Position numbers and translations under genes: made by a program. Shown piece by piece: positions 55,275-64,000 of a stretch of DNA of 64,000 nt (its first letter is position 1; each line of letters opens with the position of its first letter). Source of the stretch: Aspidiotus rigidus (Eukaryota > Arthropoda > Insecta > Hemiptera > Diaspididae); NCBI GenBank assembly GCA_035079385.1, contig JAVHKY010000025.1:15350501-15414500 (forward strand), read 5' to 3'. The notes beneath the pieces were generated by a model. The model saw nothing but the letters and a program-made list of their open reading frames with translations, had not been told where the DNA came from and made no database searches.

Positions 55275-55559
55275 ATGATAAATGCATATGCACAATTTCA
55301 CGTTCTTTCCAAAATGGTACTGATTATAGGGCACGTAACGAACCCATTCAGAGTATAAACAAAAATACTTGACGCGTCTGTATGTTGTGGAATGCCTGTC
55401 GGATTTTTCAACTCTCTGTTACGCAATTTTTCGTTTTGTTCATTAACCCTATTTCTTGATTCCATCTTGAATATTGAATGCTAAGCCGACAAGCTCTGCT
55501 CCCAAGGGGACGTTCGGCCGCAAATTTCGAGATGAGGGAGGAGGTGAGAGAAAAAATAT

Positions 55560-55745
55560 GAAACATGTCAAAATTTAAACCCATGTTTCATTTTTTAGAA
55601 AAATCCTGTTGAAAAGGTTCGCTCAACTTCGTTGAAGAACCCACGAGTTTTCTCGACATCACGTTCCAATTTTTAATTGAGGACATATTTTATCGGGGAG
55701 TTTTTTGGAAAAAACGTCCGTCCCTCCTATCATATATAGCTCGGT
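55560..55745. repeat. Dispersed repeat with CTCAACTTCGTTGAAGAACC hairpin word
   Basis: Carries GCTCAACTTCGTTGAAGAAC near 55621 and CCTATCATATATAGCTCGG near 55726, members of the family at 41500 and 63170. Confidence 0.6.
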
Positions 55746-55799
55746 GTTCGGTGTATATAGCCTGAAAGATAGCCCCTTCGAGTAACTCGATAGTAATTC

Positions 55800-56162
55800 T
55801 TGAATGGCTGTAAAAATCTTGCTGAATCCCCAGGAAACAGTTCCCTTCGAAGGGTCAAACCCCTGGAAAACCGGGTGAACGTTGAAAGACTGATTGTCTG
55901 AAAGACCATTGGAGGAAGCGACGTATGCGAAGAGCTCCCAAGCGGATACAACGCCGCCTCACGGAACTGTGCGCATGAGGTATAATCTCGAAAAATGGGG
56001 CAAGGCGGAAGATAGTCTGTACGATTGCGGACAGGTACAGGACTACGGACACCTCTTCGAGTGCCCAATATTTGGAAAATTTGAAGCGGCTAAAATAGCT
56101 CAGGATAGGGATGAGGCCATTGGGTTTTTACAGCACTGGCACAGGAAAGAGGCTGGAATTTA
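55800..56162 (+). pseudogene. C-terminal scrap of a LINE reverse-transcriptase ORF
   Basis: TPPHGTVRMRYNLEKWGKAE, then YDCGQVQDYGHLFECPIFGK and AIGFLQHWHRKEAG resemble the last part of jockey-like pol proteins, where a Cys-Gly...His...Cys cluster follows an RLR-W-L motif. Upstream, VPFEGSNPW with a stop soon after fits the decayed region before it. The TAG at 56161 may be the native end. Neither RT nor endonuclease remains. Confidence 0.6.
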
Positions 56163-56284
56163 GAATGTCGACCGAACACGATATAGTGATAATTAAATGC
56201 TTCATACGCCAATTGCCTCAGCCCCTTCAACGAGTTAGATATGCAACGCTTCAAACACCATAAGACTCAGAACGTCCTTCTAAG

Positions 56285-56460
56285 GTATGCCAAGTCCCTT
56301 TCCTATTATATATAGCTCCAAAGTTCGGACCTGTGACGTCACAGATCTAAAACGTCAACATTTTTCAGATCCCACGTGTGCCATAATATAAAACAGGTTC
56401 CCTGCCACGCCTTGTTCAACTCCGTTCAAGAACCCGTGTATTTTTGAAGTTCCTCGTCTA
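56285..56460. repeat. Dispersed TATATAGCTC/AACAGGTTCCCTG family member
   Basis: Contains TTATATATAGCTCC, CTGTGACGTCACAG, AAAACAGGTTCCCTG and TTCAACTCCGTTCAAGAACC in the same order as the units at 41.5 and 63.2 kb (the latter reversed). Confidence 0.65.
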
Positions 56461-59300
56461 TACTGAAAATCAATTCTCGATGACGTCAGACTCTCCTGCC
56501 TATACGTCACTTGTCTTCGAGGACTAATCTCATACCCTTGTGATTGTTATTCTTGTAAGCCTCGTTGCCATCTCTTCTAACCACCTACCTACATTGATGA
56601 CGTCACGCCCTTCTTCAAATCATATTTCTTTTGACAATCAATTAACCAAGCTTGAACCTAATACAGTCTTAAAGTGAAAAGTCTTACTTTATAATTAGGT
56701 ATAGATCTTCTCTAGGTCCACCTCTACACAGGTTCATAGCTCCAAATGTTCTCAAGTCTCCTCCTTTCATTACAAAGATTGGAATTCAAACTTCTGCAAT
56801 CAGGGCGAGGCTATTGATGACGTCATGAAGGTCGGACGCGGCCGTCTTCTGAGGATGTAATCCTCATAGCTCGAAATTAGTCTTAACATACGGAGTCTTA
56901 GCCTAAAAATGTTCCTCTTGGCCTGTCTTAAGTTTTGTTCAAGACTCCGTCCTGGCTTAATATTCCGTAGTTATATAGCCTGGCTTATAGTTTTGTGGCG
57001 TGAGATTTGGCCACATTAATTCCACTTCTACAAAGGTTCAAGGTTCAAAATTTCGAAGTTTTTTCCTTTAGGAGGTTCATAGCTCCGTCTGTGAAGGATC
57101 GGAGCAGATTTTCTTTCAAGTTTGACGTCTACCATTCGGTGAAAATTGACGTACCTTAATCTAATTAGCCTCTGGGCAAAAATTTCCCCATTCTTTTTTT
57201 TCCATTAAATTCTTCTTTTTCCTCGCTTTTTGATACCGAACGTGAGACTAGAAAAACCAGTTGGGAGAAGATTTCGATTCTCAAACGATATCTGATGGAA
57301 GAGAATTGAAAAAAATTTCAGAGAGAAAGGAACTTACAGGAACTCCCACCACAAAAGGCATTAACTCGAAAAAATTTCGAATATCAAGCCATACATGACG
57401 GAACTAGGGCATATTTACGGAACCTCACCGAGGACCTCCAAAAACCTGTAGAATCATCAATTTTAGCTTTTTTTTTTTTTTTTTTTTTTTGCGTTATGGA
57501 AATTTTCGCAGCCCTCCGCAGAGAGAATTTTCAATGCGCCACTGTGACGGAAGGGGGGGGGGGGGTTCGAAGAGATTTCAACTTTCGCTGACTTTAAGTT
57601 TGAAACGAAATTGAAGGTTTGCTCAAAGTTGCGAGCCATCGAAAATTATTAATGTCTGCGAGTCTGTGTGAAAACCAATTTCTTCCCATAAAAAAGATTC
57701 ATCTAATTCCTCGTTCCTCGTTGTGTTTTTCAATTTCCTGAATGAGATGAAGCTTGTTGATTACGTCACAAAGGTCGAACGCGGACGCTGTTTGAGGACA
57801 CCCCCTTCCTTCTCCCCTTTCAACAAAACATACATCGAATTGCTAATAAATGATATTCAAGCGTCACTGTTGGAAACTCTCAACTACTTTATGCGTAGTC
57901 TCACGTGGAACTTTTCTCCACTCTTCTCTATACCAGTTTTGATCTTCAGGCTATCTATCCGCGGGAACAATATCGAAGATCCTCTTGGGCAAGTCGTTTG
58001 AGGCAATATTTGAAACTTTCTTCTAGTTGTTTCACGGTGCAGTGTGGAGATAGTCGCAACAAAGAATGAGTGTGCTCTTCCTGTGGGAGCTTCGCAGATC
58101 CAATGTCGATTCCAAGAACGAAACTCTGAACACGAGAAAGCGGTTTTGCGCAACTGTTCGTTTACCAGAATATCGTACGATTTAAAGAAGATTTTTCGAC
58201 TGCTTCATACGGATGACGATGCGTAGTAAAGAAAAAAAAAAAGATTACTACTTTTGGAAACCTGGAAACCACGAATGCTTCACATTTCTCCGGAAAAATC
58301 ATCGTTATTAATGAAGTTTTAAACTTACATCTCGCCTCCCTACCCACCTCTCTTCAACATACCCTGCACACCGTAATGCAAAATGAAAGCAAGAATGAAT
58401 ACCTCACTTTTTTTTACGTCGTTTTAGTTCTTGACCTACAGTACTGTAATTATTCTTGATCAACTCATACATCGCAATGGTAGGTTCGTCACTTCGTATA
58501 ATATAATGACCGATGGTCGAAACCGGTCCGTAAGAAATGAAATTGTATTTCACCATATTATTTGTTAAGATTGTCTCTTTTCAACTATCGTAATTATGTA
58601 TCGCTACGATATTCCAGTACTTAAAGCCTTTATTGTACGTAATTCCTTTTGAGTTTGTTTTTGTACGACGAAAATTTTGTATTGGTCTTCGTTATGAGCC
58701 TAATTACTTTGTTATAAATGACCAGGGAAACGTCCACCGTCACTGTGGCAAATTGGGCTCCGATTTAGTGCAAGAAATTCGCTTCTGCTACCTCGCGAGA
58801 CCATGGTTAACAGTTGCATAACATTACCCCCCTCTGGTATTTGGAGGGAGTAAGAGGAACCATGATAAGGTATTAGCCATCTAACTTGTGAGAAGGAGGA
58901 GGGAAGAGAAAGAATCACCCCCTCATGGAATGATCATAGAGATTCTCTTTCAGTGTATGGCAAACTCACGAGCTCCTGGGGAGGTTAACAGAATACGAAT
59001 TCATAAACTTGGAAAAATGCCGACTACCGAGGCATCCATATAAATTCGGTGGGCTTTTCCGATATTTATCTGCGTAAGAAGGTGAGAGGACAGGAGCTAA
59101 AAATCTCAAATATTGAGTCTAAACAAATACGTTAGGAAAGAGACATGGAAAGATTTTTGTCATCAAGCTGAATTACGTGTGAGAGGAGGGGGGACTTGAA
59201 AGAATTTCGATTTGTACATGCATGAAAAATTCCCAAAATCAGACTCAATTGTGTAGAGTATATGAGGAGAGGCTGGAACTTGGAAAAATTTCAACCACCA
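56461..59300. other. Stretch without recognised genes
   Basis: TGACGTCA-like words recur (56600, 56817, 57760) and there are T and G runs at 57471-57490 and 57555-57566. ORFs of up to 92 codons show no motif. Confidence 0.4.
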
Positions 59301-60768
59301 ACTTTCACGTAACAAATTTCACGAAAGACATTTTCACGAAAATTTCTTCTCTCGAAAACAATTTCACGAAGACGTTTTCACGAAAATATTTTCACAAAAA
59401 TTTTTCCCCACGAAAATTCTAGGCCAGCAATTTTGCCTAATAAATACGCAACTTGCATCGACCGTCACGATGAACACGATTTCCATTGCCTATTTCTGTA
59501 TTCTTGTAACCTCAGTTTATGAAATTTCCATGGCATGCAAAAAAGTATCATACCCCGGCTGCGACCAACTTCTCTCTACTCTCAGTGTGTACAATGCAGC
59601 CTGCAGTGGAAGGAAATAAGTTGTTAGTGGACGGGTACATCTACTACCGGTCGAGGTGTGCCAATAATAAGCAGTATTGGGACTGCATTAAGTTGAGAGC
59701 AAAAGAATGTACCGTCCGTGCGATAACGAACGAACCCGATCCTGGCCAACCGCTGGTTGTGCTGAAAGGGCCAAGTGAATCACCGCATTTGCACACCCTC
59801 CAAATCAAGAGGAGGTGCGCGCACTACAAAAAACCAACGATATTAAGAGAAAAGCTGCCGAAAATCTCGCGGAACCTCCAGCACGATTGCTGAGGGATGA
59901 ATTGGCAAATGTTTCACCTGAGGTTCTATCTCAGCTACCGGAACGAGAATCCTTGAAGAAGGCAATCCGCAGGACAAGACGGAAGGATTTGTCGCCAAAC
60001 CCAAAGACGCTACCTGATTTGGGCGCTGTGCCACTCCAGTTTTAACGGACCCTGACGGGAGAAAAGTTCTTGATATTCGATAGCAGAGGTGAAGAACTCG
60101 AGGCGGAGGAACGTACATATGATCCTTGCATTGGTTTATGTGCCAGTCGCTGAAGTACGCAGAGTATTTAACCTCTTAACAGCAGCGAGTCCGATTGAAC
60201 TGAAGCCAATTCTGGATTATTTCAAAAAAACTTACGTCGGTACTCCCCGTCGCAATGCACGATACGCTATTGAAATTTGGAACCGGTATGATGCCGCCCT
60301 TGCAAAGACGCACAGGAACAACAACTGCAGCGAGGGTTGGCATACAATTATCGGTAAACATCATCCCGACTTTTATTCGGCGCTCATAGAAATTCAGAGG
60401 GAACCGGCGGACGTAGAAACGGCAATAGCAGAACTTGGTCTAGCTCGACGGGTGAAGACTTCACCCAAGAAAAAATGGATCCAGCTGCAGGACAGGATTG
60501 AGGAACAAGTGGCGAGTTACACACAACATAGAGATGATGCCACCGAATTGGAATACCTACGAACACTCGCTCACACGATTGTGTTACAAGTAGCATAGAT
60601 GATACATTCTCCATAGAAATATGTCTTCTTCTTCATTACCATGTCCAAGAATGTTCATTAAAAGAATGTTAGTAAAGGAAATTTTCGTGAAAACGTCTTC
60701 GTGAAATTGTATTCGGGTGAAGCAATTTTCGTGAAATGTGCTTCTCGTGAGATTCGCTTCGTGAAAGT
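59301..60768 (+). mobile_element. FLYWCH-type MULE transposon with the catalytic core deleted
   Basis: The ends are inverted copies of about 95 bp, 59301-59400 and 60672-60768, both built from repeated TTTCACGAA words (for example TTTCACGAAGACGTTTTCAC). Between them lie the N- and C-terminal parts of a FLYWCH-MULE transposase. At 1.47 kb it is much shorter than an autonomous element. Target duplications were not resolved. Confidence 0.8.
59594..60598 (+). pseudogene. FLYWCH-MULE transposase, internally deleted and frameshifted
   Basis: The first segment (59594-about 59810) carries a FLYWCH zinc finger: GNKLLVDGYIYYRSRC, then YWDCIKLRAKECTVRAIT and a His pair in HLHT. A frame change near 59810 leads to AAENLAEPPARLLRDELANV, then LKKAIRRTRRKDLSPNPKTL, the usual linker, ended by TAA at 60043-60045. 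The third segment (about 60140-60598) resumes at the C-terminal part: VPVAEVRRVFNLL, LDYFKKTYVG, IEIWNRYDAALAKTHRNNNC, then SEGWHTIIGKHHPDFYSALI. The DDE catalytic domain expected between them is absent. The intact final ORF of 169 codons could still be expressed, but nothing shows that it is. Confidence 0.8.
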
Positions 60769-63169
60769 GACCGGAAATCAATCGATCCTAATCGGTTAAG
60801 AAATCGGAAAATCCTTACAAATCAAATCCTGGATCAAAGTTGGATGATTCGAAATTAGATGAGTTGGTTCAGTGTTGATTCGAGCCTGGCTTGGCCTAAG
60901 TTTAGTCTGAAAATATCTGAAAGTCTTGAGTGTAAAAATGACTCGATTATAATGCAGAAATATATTTGTTTGAGTTACATCAGCCACATTAGTCATTGTC
61001 AAGTAGCTACTTTCTGTCCATCTCCCTTTTAATTCATGAACACGTTCCCGAAAAAAGGTACGAGATTGTCATGGTGTTCGTTGTAGATGTCAGAATTCGG
61101 TAGACAGGACGATTTTAGGCCGCTCGGTTGGTTATTGACTTCTTTGTTTCATTTGTTATTCATTGGCTTCTACTCTTGCCTCACGTTTCGAGACTTTCGA
61201 GGTCTGATATTCACGACTTAGTCTTGACCTTCGCCACCTCGTATGCGACGGCGGCGTCACGTATGCGAATCTTCAACCTTGGCTTCCCTCGATGTCGCAG
61301 AGTTCCATTATGATTTACGAGACTCGATCGACTCAAATGACGGACTGCTCACGAATCCGAATTCGCTACTTCCTATATACTGATGGTATAAGCGTGGAGC
61401 GTTCCTCGATTTCTGTAGAAACTTATTTGTCTTCAATTGTTAGTCTTCCTCTGAAGCCACTTCGCTGATGCGCGAATTTGAATAATACACTCGTAACAAG
61501 ACGAACCATCTTCGTCTACTTTCTACTCATTAAACTACGATGTGTGCGCTTAAAATATGGAAATTTCACATTTAATGGGAGCAGTAGCAATAGAGTTTAT
61601 GTGTGTGTGCGGCACACCGTGTACATCGATGGAGGTTTACTGCGCGATTAGTGTTAATTTCTACAAAATGCGTAATGAAGCTAAAGAGTATCTCTGTACG
61701 CGGGTACATTCTTGGACGGTGCCCAAAGCGGTCATTAATGCAAGCCGAAGTATTGACCGCTTTTTCGTTACATGCAGCAGGTATACCTTCGCCATTCGTT
61801 TGAAAATTAAAAACAAATATGTATATTGACGATAAAACAAAGGCTGCACTCGGACGCGACCATTACGAAACGTTTTTAAAACAAGAATAATCATTAATGT
61901 GCACTCCGTGGCTCTCCTGTACATTACAAACCTATATCCACGCGGCTCATGTATATGCGCATATAAAATGCAGTACGTGCTCCTCATTATGGACAATTTA
62001 ACATTATCCGATGGGAGATCTGCTACTTGAAAATAATTAAGAACACGCGTTCCTAGTCCACGTGTTAGATTAATTTCTTCGCAGAAACGGTAAACTGTAC
62101 CCGCGTGGTACATGACTGTGTGCGAGATGCGAACAACGCGTCGATGTTCTCAACCTCTTAATAATCGTCATAGAGCACGGGTACCTATAGGTATAGTGCT
62201 CTTGTGACAGCTTGATTTACGCATCGGAAAATAGCGAAGACTTTTACATGCGTACGCGGGTATCCTATATTAGGCTGGTAGATGTACGCACATTCCGCAT
62301 TATATAACAATCGATGCCCTCAAGTTCTCACCTTGAATGAGATCGAACACCACGATTATTATTGTGTATGCAAACAATAAGGTATCCTATATGCAACCGA
62401 TAAATGCTATTAGTCGGCAGCGAGACGAAATTTTAAGCGCGTGAATAGGCTGGGAATAATGAAGAATCGACTAGCCTGGCGAGAGAGCAGCGTGGAAATT
62501 TCGATGCATTGGCACGGTTAGAAGGAACGTGAATGTGCCATGCCATGTGCTTCGTCTCTTGGAGGTAGTCGAGAATTCATGCACGTCTCGAAGGAAAAAT
62601 AGTGGTATGACACTTTCTTACGCTTGAACATTTCTTATTTTTACGCTCTGGAAAAGTGGAGACTGGGAATTTTTCAATAATCGATCTTTTGACACAAGTC
62701 ATATGAGTGTCATGTATCAAATTTCTAAATCCAATAAATGTCAAACATTCGAAAAATGGTCCAATAAATCCAAAAAAGGTTCCATAAATTCAATTTAGGT
62801 TCGATAAAAGTTTGAAAAATGAGGATTATTTATGAGTTGAAAACTCAATTTTTCATTGCTTCGGGTCTGCCACCAATTTTTTTTTTCTTTTTTCTAAAAG
62901 TTACGCGTTATGTAAGAAAAGGTCAATTCTGTGAAAAGCTCTGGGATTTGTCGTTCTACTTCCTCTTCCTTCCTTCCTTATTTTATAAACGTCCGTACTA
63001 TTCACCATCTTTTGATAGTATATTCCGTATGGTCGCTTACTGTTTTTTTTTTCTATTTTATTGTGGGGGGGGGGGAGTATGCTCAAAAATAGTCGCGTCC
63101 ACATTCGATTTTTGTGACGCCATAATTTTCGAAAAAATGTCCTTGTTGAGGATGATAAGAGAGAAACTT
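60769..63169. other. Stretch without recognised genes
   Basis: From 61000 to 62600 the sequence looks unique and CpG-containing. ORFs on both strands up to 150 codons (61661-62113, - strand) have no recognised domain. A G run is at 63065-63075. Confidence 0.4.
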
Positions 63170-63530
63170 GGAAAAAACTCACGGGTTCTTCAACGGAGTT
63201 GAGTGAGGAGTGGCGGGGAACCTGTTTTATGATGAATCGATAACGACATTAGATAGTGACGTCACAAGGCTGACCTAAAACGTCGTCAGATTAGTACTTC
63301 CAAGGCTGATCTATGACGTCGTCGAACTGTGACGTCACAGGTCCCGTCCTCCCAAGCTATATATGATAAGAGGGGAACATAGGAAAAGAAAACTGATCCA
63401 TGACGACATTGGATTGTGACAATACAAGGCTAACCCACGACGTCATCAGATTACGACTTCACAAAACTGATATATGACGTCATCAAACTGTGACGTCACA
63501 GGTCCCGCCCTCCCAAGCTATACGAGGTGG
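63170..63530. repeat. TGACGTCA-rich direct repeats
   Basis: Starts with GGTTCTTCAACGGAGTTGAG and GGGAACCTGTTTTATGA, then two related units (about 63245-63370 and 63395-63525). Each has TATGACGTC(A/G)TC, AACTGTGACGTCACAGGTCC and CTCCCAAGCTATA. At least four full or near TGACGTCA palindromes are present. Confidence 0.7.
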
Positions 63531-63667
63531 GGCAAAAAGATGTTACCAGTTAAATGGGAGTTTGAACTAAATTCACTCCAGCTCAAAAACGCGAAAGGTT
63601 GGTTAGATGCATTCATTAGATCTACGAAATTTGTATCTCAATTTATCTTCAATTTCCGCCCCTGGTC

Positions 63668-63962
63668 AACTTACTACGACATTTCTGAGCCCAGTTATGG
63701 ACCAAAATGTGCCAAAAATTGATCAATTCGCCAAAATTCTCAGAAATTAAAAATTGTTCAAACTTCCATATTTTATCCGATTTGAAAGTGAAATTTAACG
63801 CCGATTCCGAAAAAAAATACCTAAAATAACCCTATGAAGCTTGGAAGGGGGGTATTTTTCAATTTCTTATTTTCAAAATCTTGGCAAATCGATCAATTTA
63901 GGTACATTATGGTCCATAACTCGGCTCAAAAAAGTTGTAGAAATTTCGGATGTGGCTCAAAT
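63668..63962. repeat. Foldback repeat with arms of about 90 bp
   Basis: TGAGCCCAGTTATGGACC at 63686 and its inverted counterpart GGTCCATAACTCGGCTCA near 63919, with GATCAATTCGCCAAAATT against AAATCGATCAATT in the arms. It is a diverged inverted repeat with no coding content. Confidence 0.65.
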
Positions 63963-64000
63963 TGAAGATGAAATTGAGATACAAAATCCGTACATTTAAA

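Overview
The window looks like nuclear DNA of an arthropod, most probably an insect. It is AT-rich, its one clear gene is cut by GT-AG introns, and transposon relics, foldback elements and microsatellites fill most of the rest. No bacterial operon, rRNA gene or CRISPR array is visible. I cannot name the species from the sequence. Every coding call rests on reading translations by eye; no database search was run.

The one well-supported host gene is on the + strand (22863-34314). Ten exons join in frame into the C-terminal 441 residues of a whirlin/DFNB31-type PDZ scaffold, called dyschronic (dysc) in Drosophila: the tail of PDZ1, a full PDZ2, a harmonin-homology domain (HHD) and a low-complexity tail. 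The last exon ends with TAG, and AATAAA follows 17 bases later. The start of PDZ1 and the N-terminus are not seen and are probably upstream of the window. No third PDZ domain is seen, so the visible end resembles a short isoform. A second host gene is hinted at by one terminal exon on the - strand (40135-40336), in convergent orientation.

Left region (1-22.8 kb): nested foldback DNA (0.2-3.7 kb), an ACTAGT-rich inverted-repeat transposon (6.4-7.4 kb), a 316-bp tandem array (9.9-13.2 kb), a 3.1-kb MULE transposon relic with TIRs of about 650 bp that are themselves tandemly repeated (13.7-16.8 kb), TTGAC/GTCAA-rich DNA, and a cluster of TATCATATATAGCTCGAG-type repeats. The introns of the PDZ gene hold a hAT-like element with a second element nested inside it, two hairpins and a short MITE.

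Right region (34.3-64 kb): more of the same dispersed families, a large perfect-looking foldback (41.1 kb), a second ACTAGT element (42-43.3 kb), a TA-flanked MITE (47.2 kb), a 5'-truncated non-LTR retrotransposon with RT and RNase H remains (49.9-51.6 kb, - strand), a LINE C-terminal scrap (55.8-56.2 kb), a FLYWCH-MULE with its catalytic core deleted (59.3-60.8 kb), and TGACGTCA-rich repeats (63.2-63.5 kb).

The most exciting feature is the array at 9.9-13.2 kb. Each 316-bp unit carries, on the - strand, a hammerhead-ribozyme core (CUGAUGA, stem II, GAAAC, tiny stem III, GUC). About 9.5 near-identical direct units plus one inverted partial unit are enclosed by a perfect 14-bp direct repeat, AGCCCTAATTATAT. 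This is the architecture expected of an animal retrozyme: a non-coding retroelement thought to move through self-cleaved circular RNA copied by a Penelope-type reverse transcriptase.
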